Shown here: one piece after another, positions 8,639 through 18,408 of the stretch
Layout of the letters: the number at the start of each line of letters is the position of its first letter
How positions within the stretch are numbered: the stretch's first letter is position 1
DNA from: an uncultured bacterium
GTDB lineage: Bacteria; Vulcanimicrobiota; Xenobia; Xenobiales; Xenobiaceae
Assembly (NCBI GenBank): GCA_934644775.1
Contig: CAKUDB010000022.1
Location: 1 to 45,104 of the forward strand
DNA: 45,104 nt
Direction of reading: 5' to 3'
Position numbers and translations under genes: made by a program
The notes under the pieces: model-generated
What the model was told of the DNA's origin: nothing
Database searches by the model: none
The model's input: only the letters and a program-made list of their open reading frames with translations

Positions 8639-10546
8639 TTAGAAATAGTTAGTCAGTTCGGTTTGCAATTCGTTTAATTCCAAGGCGGCCGCCGAAGCCT
8701 GATCTAAACCGTTGTATAAGTAGTCGATTTGGGGATCTTCTACAAAGTTGCGGCAAATTTCTAAGCCTTCAATGTAAGAACTCATGCCTATTTCAAAGCG
8801 CTCAGCTATAGAAGGATCTACCTGCTCCTTCTCTAAGGCTGGACGCACTCGGTTAATATATATATTGCGATAGGCATAAGCGCTACTTAGCAATTTATCT
8901 AATACTGGGCCCACCTCTTGGGTGTAAGCTTGACCATTTTCTACTGAGCGCACCAATTGCTCCAGTTTTAAGATATTGCCAGGCAAAGGAGACTCAAAGC
9001 CATTGTCGCTTAGGCCGGTCTCCAAGTCGGTATATTCTACTGGCGGCGCTTGCACTAACTGCATAAGTACAGCCGAGCACTTGGAACAGTAGCGGGCTGA
9101 AGCTGGATTCTGCTGGCCACAACGCATACAAGTAAGTTTTTTAGAAGATTCTTCTCCTAAACCCAAGTTTTTTTTCATTTGGGCACAGATACGTTTGGTA
9201 GAAGGCAAGCTAGCACTAATGCGCCGCCAGCCGTTTTTTAACAATTGCTTGTCGCCCGTTTCACACCAGGAAGCCAATTCGCGACAACCCAAAGCCTGAC
9301 AGTCTAAACAATGGGCTAATAGCTCTAAATCTTCGCCATTAAGTTGCTCCAAAGCCCCGTCAAGGTTATTTTGGGTCTCTTCGATCTTTTCTAAAGTATC
9401 TTGGAGAATAACTTTAAAAGCTTCAGGCTCGATCTTGCCGTCTATGGCCAAACCAACCGTCACCAGCAATTCTTCAAAATTGGGAGCTCCGGCCACTAAG
9501 CGACATTCGATATTGATATGGGTCAAATCGTTGTGGATTAAGCGATCCAAATTGAGCAACATAATATCAAATTCGGGCAAATTTAGCTCGTCTAAACTTT
9601 TCTTTTCACCCTCTTGGACTATATACATAATGCGAGCTAGGCCCGCTTTAAGAGCGTCGCTATGGACTCCACAAAGGGAAGCTAAAGGATGGTTAAGTAA
9701 AGTCTGTACTTGAGTAAGCTCCAACTTTAAAGCATGTCTGACGGCTTGCCAGAGAAAATGGAGATCTTCTTCTGATAATTTGGCTTCTCTAGCCCGATAG
9801 AGCTCTTCAACCAAAGGATGGCGAGCGTATTTCTTTTCGACTGCAGCCCACTGGCCCATATCGCTCATAACCGTATACATAGTGACTGTAGTTGTCACTA
9901 AAAGGTGCAAAGCATCGTCTAGAGCTTTAGTGTCGCCATTTTGTAAAAATTTGTCTAAGGCCCCCATGCCCGCTTCGATGTTGGTAATTACCTTTTGAGC
10001 ACACTCTGAGAGGGACGACTTTCCATAAAAAATAGTAAAGCGCTTGACGGCAGCTCGCAGGCGAAGCGTAAAATCGGCGGCCGGAGTATAAAAGGCCGCC
10101 AAAACGGAAGGCTCGACATGGCCTTGTAAAATATTTTGGCCTACTTTGAGCAAATAGTCATAAACTGGATAAGGAGACATGACCATTTGCTCTTCAATTT
10201 CAGCATTAAGTTGATCCCAGAGATCGACTGCGGCCTCGGCGCTATATTTTAAGTCGCGTCCCGCTTTCTCCAAGGCAAAAGTTTCTGGATCTTGTAAGGA
10301 ATTTTCTAAGTCTTGTAAGGCCTTCTCGTGGGCTTCCAACTCTGTTTGAAGCTTCTTGACCAGATGGCAAAACTTGTCCGTCCAGATGGCATCCCAAGTG
10401 AAGCGCTCCAGACTGGTACGCTCAAAAGCAATAACCTGTCTGGCTTTGACGAATAGCCCGTCTAAAGCGCTACATTCAGCTTCACCTAGGGATATTTTTT
10501 CACATATTTTTATTATTTGCTGTAAGGAAGCAGGGATTTCAGGCAA
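8639..10546 (-). CDS. Alpha-helical protein with a C-terminal zinc ribbon, function unknown
   Basis: This 635-residue protein is not recognised outside its zinc ribbon. That element, CxxCGQxNPASARYCxxC, uses C473, C476, C487 and C490 and matches the short zinc-ribbon or double-zinc-ribbon class found in many bacterial proteins with no single function. The rest is predicted helical, acidic and leucine-rich, with no signal peptide or membrane segment, so it is probably a cytosolic scaffold. Translation likely begins at TTG 10546, with GGAGA eight bases upstream. It follows the TPR gene by 31 bases, so the two are probably co-transcribed. A link to pilus or secretion genes is possible but unsupported here. 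Confidence 0.75.
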   Translation of the reverse strand: MPEIPASLQQIIKICEKISLGEAECSALDGLFVKARQVIAFERTSLERFTWDAIWTDKFCHLVKKLQTELEAHEKALQDLENSLQDPETFALEKAGRDLKYSAEAAVDLWDQLNAEIEEQMVMSPYPVYDYLLKVGQNILQGHVEPSVLAAFYTPAADFTLRLRAAVKRFTIFYGKSSLSECAQKVITNIEAGMGALDKFLQNGDTKALDDALHLLVTTTVTMYTVMSDMGQWAAVEKKYARHPLVEELYRAREAKLSEEDLHFLWQAVRHALKLELTQVQTLLNHPLASLCGVHSDALKAGLARIMYIVQEGEKKSLDELNLPEFDIMLLNLDRLIHNDLTHINIECRLVAGAPNFEELLVTVGLAIDGKIEPEAFKVILQDTLEKIEETQNNLDGALEQLNGEDLELLAHCLDCQALGCRELASWCETGDKQLLKNGWRRISASLPSTKRICAQMKKNLGLGEESSKKLTCMRCGQQNPASARYCSKCSAVLMQLVQAPPVEYTDLETGLSDNGFESPLPGNILKLEQLVRSVENGQAYTQEVGPVLDKLLSSAYAYRNIYINRVRPALEKEQVDPSIAERFEIGMSSYIEGLEICRNFVEDPQIDYLYNGLDQASAAALELNELQTELTNYF

Positions 10547-10577
10547 TTTTCTTTCTCCGGTTAGTAGCTATAAAGTC

Positions 10578-12296
10578 TTATTGCCAGTCGGGAGTGATAT
10601 TTACCCAGGATGAAGACTTTAAGTTATCTGGAGCAATGGCTCCCATGTTGCCGATAAGTGATTTAGGAAGTAAAGTCGCGTTGGAATCGGGGGAAGAACC
10701 CTGAATTTGGAAGAGCATAGTACCGGCTTCGCCCATATCTAAACCGTTTAAAATTTCCAAATTGGCATTAGCTTGTTGTAAGGCCTCTTCTTTATCGGGG
10801 CGTTTGCCTTTTTCTAACTTGCGCATTTCCGACTGGATTTGCTTGCGAGCATCGAGCTTATAACTTTCGAATTGATCGCGCATAGCGCTACATTGAGAAG
10901 ATATAGAAGCGGTACGCCTCCAAGCTTGGTATAAGCATTCCATGGCTCTGGCATATCGCTTACGGGAAGCTTCCACTTCAGCTAAAGAAGTAAAAGCGCA
11001 GCGCTGAACAAACATGGCGTCCGGGCCAGAGTAGAGTAAGGCTTCCCGACAAGCTCTCTCGCGCAAAGCTGTTTGGGGCTCGGAGTAAGCGGTGTAAAGC
11101 AAACTCATAGGACTATTGGAGCCTTTCAAAGTTTGCAAATCTTCGGGAGTAACACAAGCCATGGCTGTCTTGCTATCGCCCCGCTCGAAGTGGATTAGAG
11201 CCATACCTACTTTGGCAGAGGCTACTTGGATGGGAGTAAAAGTAGCTGAAGAGGCTATAGCTTTATAAGCCCCGAGAGCTTCGTCGAGGCGGCCAGCTTC
11301 TTTAAGTAAACAAGCTTTCTGGTAGTAAGCGTTGAAGTCGTCCGGGGCTTGGCTAATTTGCTCATTGTAGGTAGCTAAGCCATCTTCGACTTGGTTGGCG
11401 CACAAGTAGAGGGTACGTAAAGCCACAGGAATACGATGATCGGTGGGGCGCAAATCTCTAGCAGCGGTATATTCTTGGTGAGAAGTGGTAAAGTCGCCAG
11501 TCTGTTTGGCAATATCGCCCTTATAAAGGTGTAAAACTGGATTGCGTCTGAAAAGGGAGGCCAAATCGTTAAGTTGGGCCACGGCAGAGTTGGTTTCGCC
11601 TACAGAAGCATTGGCAAAAGCGTCCCACAGTTGCAAATATTTGTTATCTTTGCGGACGCTTAAACCTTCGTCAAAGTATTTTTTGGCCAAGGAATAATTG
11701 CCGTTAACAAAAGAGTTGATGCCATTAACTAACTGTTGAGTAGCTGAAGTGGGATCGAGCTCGCGAGTCTTTTCCCAACTTTCCATAGCTATACGCGAAT
11801 CTTCGGGATCGTTACTCAAACACCAACGCTCGAAGTAAGCTGTGCCTTTAGCAAAGTAGCAACCGGCCTGGGCTACGCGAAATTCCATAGTGTTCCATTT
11901 TGGCATAATATCGACACTGTGGTTGGCCAAAGTGATGGCGTCTTCGTTTTTGCCTTGATTGAGGTGGTAGACGGCTTGCTGATTGATGCGGGCGTAAGCT
12001 GTGGCCGCATTATGATTTTTAGGAGAAAGCTTCAGCACTATCTCTAAACGCTGCAGAGCTTTTATATAATGGCCCATACGGTATAAGATCATGGCCTTAG
12101 CATACTGAGCGTTGGCGTCTTGGGGGTTCTTAGCCAAGTGCTGATCGATCAGAGTATTGGCTTTGGTGTAATTTTTGGTATTGAAATACTTTAAAGCCTC
12201 GCCGACGAGTTTGTCATCAGCTTGAGCAGGGGAAAGCCCGGCAACAGACAAGCCGGTAGCGAGAACGCCTACAAGTAAAAACTTAGAAAAATTCAC
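10578..12296 (-). CDS. Exported TPR-repeat protein
   Basis: This 572-residue protein begins with a good signal peptide: basic start, hydrophobic core (VGVLATGLSVAGL) and cleavage after AQA near residue 26. Tetratricopeptide-like helical pairs follow from about residue 28 to 470, for example ALKYFNTKNYTKANTLIDQH, AKAMILYRMGHYIKALQRLE and KACLLKEAGRLDEALGAYKA. TPR solenoids mediate protein-protein contacts, here probably in the periplasm. The start codon is GTG at 12296, with AAAGGG about eleven bases upstream. The partner is unknown; the downstream zinc-ribbon gene shares its transcript. Confidence 0.8.
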   Translation of the reverse strand: MNFSKFLLVGVLATGLSVAGLSPAQADDKLVGEALKYFNTKNYTKANTLIDQHLAKNPQDANAQYAKAMILYRMGHYIKALQRLEIVLKLSPKNHNAATAYARINQQAVYHLNQGKNEDAITLANHSVDIMPKWNTMEFRVAQAGCYFAKGTAYFERWCLSNDPEDSRIAMESWEKTRELDPTSATQQLVNGINSFVNGNYSLAKKYFDEGLSVRKDNKYLQLWDAFANASVGETNSAVAQLNDLASLFRRNPVLHLYKGDIAKQTGDFTTSHQEYTAARDLRPTDHRIPVALRTLYLCANQVEDGLATYNEQISQAPDDFNAYYQKACLLKEAGRLDEALGAYKAIASSATFTPIQVASAKVGMALIHFERGDSKTAMACVTPEDLQTLKGSNSPMSLLYTAYSEPQTALRERACREALLYSGPDAMFVQRCAFTSLAEVEASRKRYARAMECLYQAWRRTASISSQCSAMRDQFESYKLDARKQIQSEMRKLEKGKRPDKEEALQQANANLEILNGLDMGEAGTMLFQIQGSSPDSNATLLPKSLIGNMGAIAPDNLKSSSWVNITPDWQ

Positions 12297-12324
12297 GATA
12301 GCCTAAACCCTTTCAACTAATAAA

Positions 12325-12360
12325 AAAACTCAGCGCCCAAAAAGACGACTTTTTGGGGCT
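12325..12360 (-). terminator. Rho-independent terminator of the AI-2E-family gene
   Basis: The stem AGCCCCAAAAAG / CTTTTTGGGCGCT (one bulged base, four-base loop, 12332-12360) is followed on the minus strand by a run of seven T. It lies between the permease gene and the TPR gene, so the TPR gene probably has its own promoter, or is expressed by read-through. Confidence 0.85.
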
Positions 12361-12389
12361 TTCGCTCTGCTAGGATGATTTACCTGCGC

Positions 12390-13742
12390 CTAATTTTTAG
12401 GCTGCTTGTCGGTAGTTACTTCTGAAGTTGGGGGAGGAGGGAGTGTCGGTCGGTTTTGGTTTATTTGCTCTAAAAGTTTCGCTTCTAGATCGGGGTTGGC
12501 ATAGTGGATAACTAATATTTTGACGGCTGCCACAATGGGAGAAGCTAGCACTACTCCCCAGAAACCGAAGACGTTGGCAAAGACCATCATGCCAATCATC
12601 AAACTGAGCGGGTGGAGGCCCAGACTGTCTCCCATTATTTTGGGCACTAATAAGTTATTTTCGGCTTGCTGGATAAGGATATAGATGGCAGCGACAATTA
12701 AAGCTAAGGTAACTCCTCCCCCCTCAGGCAGAGCTAAAGCTAAAAATATGGCTGGCAAAGCTCCTAAGATAGGGCCAATTATAGGAATAGCTTCAGTAAT
12801 GCCAGCAATAATTCCCAAAGCGATACAATACTTAGGCATTACTAGAGCCATAAGCAAGGTAGTTAAGGTGCCAACGGCACAGCAGAGCAACACTTGGCCT
12901 TTGATAAAACTTTTCATAGCGCAGTGCAATTGGCAAAGAATATTTTGGGCCGAGTGACGGCGGCGGGCAGGCAACAAATTGACCCAAAAGTCGACTAGCT
13001 CTTGGCCTTCGCTAAGCATATAAAAGGAGATAAAGGGCACCATAACTATAGCAGTGGCCACCCAGACGATAGCTGAAGAAAAAGCCCCAGCATATTGTAA
13101 GCCGCTGTTAATAAGTTGGCCAGCCAAACTTCCGGCTTGGTTTACTAGATCGGTAATATTAGTTTGTAGATTATTGGGTAAAGCTTCCAGGTGGGTTTGG
13201 CGAAAATTATTTAAGATAGTGATCGCTTTTTGGGTAATGGCAGGAAAGTTTTCGGCTAAATTTTTAATTTCGCCAATTAGTTGGGGAGCGGTCAAAGCCA
13301 ATAAGCCTAAAGCGAGGGCCAAGAGCAATACGTAAGTTATGACTAGCGATTTAGTGTAGGAAAAATATTGGGCCCCCGGTATCTTCCTAATTTGCTCCAT
13401 AAGAAACTCAACTAATGGATTTACCACATAGACAAAGATCAGCACGAGCAAAAGTAGGGGAGTGATTTTTAAAGTCTCTTCGATAGCTTGCTTAGTCCAG
13501 GGGTGAAAACAGGCAATAATTAAACTTAAGGCCAGTAAAATGGTTCCTAAGCCTTTGATACTATTTATTAAGCGGCGTCCAGTTTGCTCACTTAGTGGCG
13601 TTGAGTTTAAGGCAGCAGGTGCGGAAGAGTGGCTAGAGGCCAGAATAATTGCTTCCTGTTGCTCTATTTCTAGCGGCCCTTGGAGAGTGGAAACTGGAGT
13701 GGCGCTTTTGGTGGGAGTGGCATCAATGGGGATGGGGGGCAC
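12390..13742 (-). CDS. AI-2E family transporter / PerM-like permease
   Basis: This 450-residue inner-membrane protein has a polar N-terminus of about 60 residues, then hydrophobic segments around 67-87, 92-115 and 133-155. A periplasmic/cytosolic amphipathic stretch (about 160-220) precedes further helices to about 415. The C-terminal part carries the conserved family stretch, including GIIAGITEAIPIIGPILGA and the region ending NVFGFWGVVLASPIVA. Members have been linked to autoinducer-2 export, Na+/H+ exchange or are uncharacterised, so the substrate stays open. The start is GTG 13742; GGAG lies about 14 bases upstream, which is a loose spacing. The arginine decarboxylase gene ends 32 bases upstream. 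Confidence 0.85.
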   Translation of the reverse strand: MPPIPIDATPTKSATPVSTLQGPLEIEQQEAIILASSHSSAPAALNSTPLSEQTGRRLINSIKGLGTILLALSLIIACFHPWTKQAIEETLKITPLLLLVLIFVYVVNPLVEFLMEQIRKIPGAQYFSYTKSLVITYVLLLALALGLLALTAPQLIGEIKNLAENFPAITQKAITILNNFRQTHLEALPNNLQTNITDLVNQAGSLAGQLINSGLQYAGAFSSAIVWVATAIVMVPFISFYMLSEGQELVDFWVNLLPARRRHSAQNILCQLHCAMKSFIKGQVLLCCAVGTLTTLLMALVMPKYCIALGIIAGITEAIPIIGPILGALPAIFLALALPEGGGVTLALIVAAIYILIQQAENNLLVPKIMGDSLGLHPLSLMIGMMVFANVFGFWGVVLASPIVAAVKILVIHYANPDLEAKLLEQINQNRPTLPPPPTSEVTTDKQPKN

Positions 13743-13774
13743 TTTGTGAAGTTAAGCTCCGTTTCTAAGTTGTT

Positions 13775-15733
13775 CTAAGACATATAGGTATAACCGGCTA
13801 AGCTGCGCTCGAAGTTGTTGAGCAACTTTTGCGACATTTCTAAAGTTAAATCATTTTTACTCAAAGCCTCTTCACATTGTTGGCGCATACGCTCGAGTAA
13901 ATCTTCTGGATGGTATTGGAAGTAAGAGAGAACTTTACTCATAGTATCGCCGCGTACGATATGCTCAAGTTTGTAACCTGAAGGGGTAAGTTTTACTTGT
14001 ACGGCATGGGTGTCGCCAAAGAGGTTGTGCAAATTGCCCATAGTCTCTTGGTAGGCTCCAATTAAAAAGATCCCTAAATAGTAAGGCTCGTGGCTTAAGC
14101 GCTCGGGCACCTTATCTTCTTCTTCCGTACCGTAGAAACTAGCTTCGGAATTAAAGCGCAAAGAATGGACGTCTAGTAGGGAATTGACATCTTCTTTTAT
14201 ATCGATAAATTTATCGATCTTGCCGTCGGAGTCGCAAGTAAGATCGGCTAGGGTAACTTTTTCGTCAGGAGCTGTATCTAGACGATGAATAGGCAGAATG
14301 GGGAATAACTGATCGAGAGCCCAAGAGTCGGGGGCCGATTGGAAGACTGATAAATTGACATAGTAAGTAGTGGAAAGCAATTTCTCCAAGGTGAAGAAAT
14401 CGTCGCTAGTAGCTTGGGCTTGGCCCAAAACTTCGTAAATTTTGCGACAGGATTGCCAATATAATTTTTCTGCTAAAGCTCGGTCTTTAAGTGAGAGTAT
14501 CCCTAATTGGAAGGCGCTCAAAGCTTCATCTTTAAATTGGACGACGTCATGGAACGATTCTTGGGCATTTTCTAAAGTAATGCCCTCATAGATCTCCCGT
14601 AAAGTTTTTATGATATAGTTTTCATCGTCTACAGCTGGGGAAATACTAAAGTTGCCAACCTTATTTTGACCCAAGACGTCGAAGACTAAGACCGACTGAT
14701 GGGAAGCCAAGGCTCGGCCACTTTCGCTAATAATAGTTGGAGCTGCGATCTTAGCTTGCTTACAAGCGTCATTTATTTCGGCCACCACGTCGTTAGCATA
14801 GCTTTGCATATTATAATTTTTAGAAGCGTAGAAGTCGCTCTTAGAGCCGTCGTAGTCGACAGCTAACCCTCCGCCTACATCTAAAAAGCCCATAGGAGCG
14901 CCTAACTTTACCAATTCGGCATAGATGCGGCCAGCTTCACGCAAAGCTCCTTTTATAACACTAATAGCAGAAATTTGGGAGCCGATATGGAAATGGAGCA
15001 ACTTCAAATTGTTCAACATATCGTTATTGATAAGAATTTGGACAGCTTGATAAATTTCGTAAGCGGACATGCCAAATTTGGCCCTTTCGCCTACGCTGCT
15101 TCCCCAGTGGCCCTGACTTTTGCGATTAAGCTTAACCCTAAAGCCGAAAGCTGCTGGCAAATTTAAGGCTTTAGCTACACGTACTGCCAAACATACTTCG
15201 TCTAGTTGCTCTAAAATAATGATAACTTTTTTACCTAGCTTGGAGGCTAAAATGGCCGTCTCTAGATATTCGCGATCTTTATAACCGTTACAAGTAATGA
15301 GACATTCTGTAGAGTCCATAACCGAGAGGGCGATAAGTAATTCCGGTTTGGAGCCTGCTTCTAAGCCAAAGTGATGGGGCGTACCACATTTAACCAATTC
15401 TTCAATAATATGGCGCTGTTGGTTTACTTTGACAGGAAAGACGCCGCGATAGACGCCTGGATAATTGTATTTGGCTATGGCTCTAGCAAAAGCTGAATTT
15501 AGGCGCTCGATACGATCTTGAAGAATGTCGGGGAAACGGAGCAAAATAGGTAAACTCAAGCCTCGCCCTTTTAAAGCTTCGATTAAACTGTAGAGATCTA
15601 TAGAGCCGCCGCGCTCGCCTTGGGGAGAAACGACTAAGTGGCCGTTAGAATTGATGGAAAAATATGGAGCCCCCCAACGTTTGATGGAATAGAGTTCGTC
15701 ACTTTTGTCTATGTTCCAGTTAGCAGAATCCAT
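13775..15733 (-). CDS. speA: Biosynthetic arginine decarboxylase
   Basis: A 652-residue PLP enzyme of fold III (alanine-racemase-like barrel) that converts arginine to agmatine, the first step of the agmatine route to putrescine. The PLP lysine is in GVFPVKVNQQ (K102 from this start). DVGGGLAVDYDGS and ESGRALASHQ supply the phosphate- and substrate-binding loops, and the C-terminal beta domain is complete. Length and layout match the SpeA family. The frame stays open to TTG 15751, but AAAGGA lies eight bases before ATG 15733, so I prefer that start. No agmatinase or agmatine deiminase gene is in the window, so the next polyamine step must lie elsewhere. It is probably co-transcribed with the inositol monophosphatase gene or read from its own promoter in the 100-base gap. 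Confidence 0.93.
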   Translation of the reverse strand: MDSANWNIDKSDELYSIKRWGAPYFSINSNGHLVVSPQGERGGSIDLYSLIEALKGRGLSLPILLRFPDILQDRIERLNSAFARAIAKYNYPGVYRGVFPVKVNQQRHIIEELVKCGTPHHFGLEAGSKPELLIALSVMDSTECLITCNGYKDREYLETAILASKLGKKVIIILEQLDEVCLAVRVAKALNLPAAFGFRVKLNRKSQGHWGSSVGERAKFGMSAYEIYQAVQILINNDMLNNLKLLHFHIGSQISAISVIKGALREAGRIYAELVKLGAPMGFLDVGGGLAVDYDGSKSDFYASKNYNMQSYANDVVAEINDACKQAKIAAPTIISESGRALASHQSVLVFDVLGQNKVGNFSISPAVDDENYIIKTLREIYEGITLENAQESFHDVVQFKDEALSAFQLGILSLKDRALAEKLYWQSCRKIYEVLGQAQATSDDFFTLEKLLSTTYYVNLSVFQSAPDSWALDQLFPILPIHRLDTAPDEKVTLADLTCDSDGKIDKFIDIKEDVNSLLDVHSLRFNSEASFYGTEEEDKVPERLSHEPYYLGIFLIGAYQETMGNLHNLFGDTHAVQVKLTPSGYKLEHIVRGDTMSKVLSYFQYHPEDLLERMRQQCEEALSKNDLTLEMSQKLLNNFERSLAGYTYMS

Positions 15734-15792
15734 ACGCATATTCCTTTGCAACAGTGAAAAAAAATTGGCTTACTAAATAGCAATCGCCTGTT

Positions 15793-15815
15793 AAATTGGC
15801 AAGATGAGCCAATTT
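15793..15815 (-). terminator. Weak hairpin downstream of inositol monophosphatase
   Basis: The inverted repeat AAATTGGC / GCCAATTT with a seven-base loop lies in the gap before speA. On the minus strand only TTT follows, so termination may be partial and speA may receive read-through. Confidence 0.4.
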
Positions 15816-15835
15816 TTGACAGACTAGATATAGCT

Positions 15836-16696
15836 TTAGCGCTGGTAAGTTGTATGATCGATAGGCTCGCCCTTCTCGATCCAATAAGGTGAATGGCGCA
15901 AAGCTTCGGTATATTTTTGAGCGGCTTCTAAAAGGGCAGGGTGGATCTTACCATTAGAAGCCATTAAGTCGCGATATAACATATTGTGCGGCTGGCCTAA
16001 AAAATCGCTCATCTGGCCACCGGCTTCTTTGACAATGAGCGAGCCGGCAGCTATATCCCATGGAGAGAGGCCCAATTCCCAATAACCTTCAAAACGGCCG
16101 CAAGCGATATAACAAAGATCTAGGGCTGCAGAGCCGTCGCGGCGTACTCCTCTAGCTTTAATAATTAGATCGTGGAACATGCCTAAATGGATATCAGGCG
16201 AGCTGCTCACATCGTAAGGGAAGCCGGTTACTAAAAGGGCGTCTTCCAAAACAGAGTTGTCGCTCACATGTATTAACTGGCCATTTAAGTAGGCCCCTTC
16301 ACCTAAAACGGCATAAAAGGTCTCTTCATGACAAGGATCGTGGACTACGCCTACTACAACTTGTCCATTTAATTCAAAAGCTATAGAGACAGCAAAAAAA
16401 GGATAACCGGAGGCAAAATTAGTCGTGCCATCCAAAGGATCTATGATCCAACGGCATTTACTGTCACTGCCTACAATTTGGCCTTGCTCTTCGCCTAAAA
16501 TGGTATGGTGAGGAAAGGTTTGCTTAATTAAAGAAAAGATCAGCTCCTCGCTGGCTTTATCTACTTCAGTAACTAAATTGATGCGCCCTTTTTTGTCGAT
16601 ATGGTGGGATGTGCCTATAGCTTGGCGGATAAGTTGGCCCGCTTGCTGAGCAGCTTTAAGGGCTAAGTCTAGATAGGGTTGGTACTGACTGGACAT
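15836..16696 (-). CDS. suhB: Inositol monophosphatase family protein
   Basis: This 286-residue Mg2+-dependent sugar-phosphate phosphatase has the complete family metal site: GEEQG (E69/E70), WIIDPLDGTTNF (D86, D89, T91) and SPWDIAAG (D214). Bacterial members dephosphorylate inositol-1-phosphate or related phosphates; SuhB also acts in rRNA antitermination, which cannot be judged here. AGGAAA six bases before the ATG supports the start. It is followed by speA. The suhB symbol rests on family membership only; CysQ-type (3'-phosphoadenosine phosphatase) is less likely given the motif context. Confidence 0.88.
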   Translation of the reverse strand: MSSQYQPYLDLALKAAQQAGQLIRQAIGTSHHIDKKGRINLVTEVDKASEELIFSLIKQTFPHHTILGEEQGQIVGSDSKCRWIIDPLDGTTNFASGYPFFAVSIAFELNGQVVVGVVHDPCHEETFYAVLGEGAYLNGQLIHVSDNSVLEDALLVTGFPYDVSSSPDIHLGMFHDLIIKARGVRRDGSAALDLCYIACGRFEGYWELGLSPWDIAAGSLIVKEAGGQMSDFLGQPHNMLYRDLMASNGKIHPALLEAAQKYTEALRHSPYWIEKGEPIDHTTYQR

Positions 16697-16730
16697 AGAC
16701 TATTTCCTATAAAAACGATTTTGGGACAGA

Positions 16731-16777
16731 CAGAGGGCGTCTCCTTTTAAGCTGAGCTTTGGAAGAGACGCCCTCTG
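16731..16777. other. Long perfect hairpin between subtilase and IMPase genes
   Basis: A 13-base perfect inverted repeat, CAGAGGGCGTCTC (16731-16743) and GAGACGCCCTCTG (16765-16777), encloses 21 bases. No T-run follows directly on either strand, so it is not a standard intrinsic terminator. It may act as a processing or stability hairpin after the subtilase gene. Confidence 0.6.
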
Positions 16778-16839
16778 TGGTTGGGTAGATGGAGGGAAGC
16801 TGTAACTTATCAAAGTCGGCTTCCTAAGAGAAAGTAGGC

Positions 16840-18291
16840 TTACTTAACTTCTTGGCCTTGGTAGTTGTATTTCATGGCCCCTTCAATATTGAGGCGAGCG
16901 CCGCTGCCGACTTTACCTTGCAGGCTTTCCAGTTGATCGCCACCTTTGGTAAGGCGAGTGACTAATTCGTCGTTAGTCATTTCCGGATCCATAGCTAAGA
17001 GCAAGCCAGCCGCGCCAGTTACGTGAGGAGTGGCCATAGAAGTACCGCTAAATACAGCGTAACCTCCGCCGGGAACGGTGGAGAGAATATCTTTACCGGG
17101 AGCGGCAATATCGACATTCTTTTCTCCGTAGCAAGAGAATTTGGCCAACTGGTCGTTGCGGTCGGTAGCCGCTACGGCGACGTTGTTGGGCAAATCGTAG
17201 TCGGAGGGATAGTGGGGATGGACGTCGTTATTGGTTCCGGAGTTGCCTGCTGACATCATGTGCAAAGCGTCGGGCGAATTGCGGAAGGCTTCTTGGATGG
17301 CAGGATTGGCCGGGCCGCCGCCCCAGGAGTTGGAAGTTAAACGAGCTCCTACAGAAGTGGCATAATTGATACCCCGAATAATAGAAGCGGCGTCAGCCCC
17401 GCCGTCATCGCTAAAGATCTTGACGGGTAAAATAGTGGCCGACCAGTTGATGCCAGAAACGCCTTCGCCATTGTTGCCTACAGCACCAATAGTACCGGCA
17501 ACGTGGGTGCCGTGGCCCTGGCGATCCATAACGTCGCCGTTTTGCAAGCAAGCATTCCAGCCTTGGTAGTCGTCGACAAAGCCGTTGCCATCATCGTCGA
17601 TACCGTTGCCGGGAATCTCTTTAGTGTTGGTGTAGATATTGCCAGCCAAGTCGGGGTGGGTAATATCGATACCAGTATCGATTACGGCAATGAGCGGCCC
17701 CTGCCCGTTAGGCAAACCGGTAGTAATTTGCCAAGCTTCGGGAGCGTGAATATCGGCGCGGGCGGTGCCATTGTTGCTGCCGTCGTTATACATATCCCAC
17801 TGCTGGCCGAACTTGGAATCGTTGGGGATCTTTCCTTCAGCTAATTGCTCGCGAGTAAATTCCTGGCCTTTGGCAATATCTTCGGCGTGATAAATGGTGT
17901 TGGGAACGGCAAACTCGATGCTGGGATCTTGCTGCATTTGGGCCAAAGCTTCTTCGGTAGTCATACCTTCGGGAAGCTGAAGCTGCATCATTTCACCGGC
18001 ACCGGCGGCTTTCATGCGGCCGGGAATCTGGAAGTTATCCAGCACTTTGGCACCGTATTTCTCGACGACGTTTTCGTTGTTGAGACTGGCCATTAGGGAG
18101 CCGCGAGTTTTAATGATAACCTGACCGGGGACAAATTCGCCTAAAGAACTTTTCTCCGAGCCTAAACTTACAGAGTCGGAGCCAACCTGAGGGTTGGAAT
18201 TCTCTGCTTGGGCTTCTGATTTGGGAGCCGCTTGGGGAGTATAAGTGCTTTGTAATTGATTTATATTGTTGGGGCCGATATTAGAGATCAT
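16840..18291 (-). CDS. Subtilisin-like S8 serine protease, paralogue A
   Basis: This 483-residue subtilase has a propeptide-like N-terminal domain (about 52-140, VPGQVIIKTRGSL to EFAVPNTIY) and a peptidase domain from about 155. The catalytic triad is D205 (AVIDTG), H260 (GHGTHVAG) and S418 (SGTSMATPHV), with oxyanion Asn350 (SAGNSG). DDDGNGFVDD (about 232-241) is a likely calcium loop of the fervidolysin-like branch. No hydrophobic signal peptide is visible; the N-terminus MISNIGPNNINQLQ resembles that of the neighbouring paralogue. Export, if it occurs, needs a non-standard route. AGGAGG lies six bases before the ATG. It follows paralogue B by 175 bases with no clear terminator between them. 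Confidence 0.93.
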   Translation of the reverse strand: MISNIGPNNINQLQSTYTPQAAPKSEAQAENSNPQVGSDSVSLGSEKSSLGEFVPGQVIIKTRGSLMASLNNENVVEKYGAKVLDNFQIPGRMKAAGAGEMMQLQLPEGMTTEEALAQMQQDPSIEFAVPNTIYHAEDIAKGQEFTREQLAEGKIPNDSKFGQQWDMYNDGSNNGTARADIHAPEAWQITTGLPNGQGPLIAVIDTGIDITHPDLAGNIYTNTKEIPGNGIDDDGNGFVDDYQGWNACLQNGDVMDRQGHGTHVAGTIGAVGNNGEGVSGINWSATILPVKIFSDDGGADAASIIRGINYATSVGARLTSNSWGGGPANPAIQEAFRNSPDALHMMSAGNSGTNNDVHPHYPSDYDLPNNVAVAATDRNDQLAKFSCYGEKNVDIAAPGKDILSTVPGGGYAVFSGTSMATPHVTGAAGLLLAMDPEMTNDELVTRLTKGGDQLESLQGKVGSGARLNIEGAMKYNYQGQEVK

Positions 18292-18408
18292 CTTGCCTCC
18301 TAGAACATTTTTTTTTGAGTGGAACTATATTAAGCTGTTGATTCTATCGAATAAGGGCCGAGCCTTCTACCTTTTAATAATTAGCCAGCAGAAAGATCGG
18401 CCGCTGGG

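Noticed and set aside
15734..15751. Upstream TTG start of arginine decarboxylase
   Set aside because: The AAAGGA ribosome binding site lies between it and ATG 15733, which it serves.
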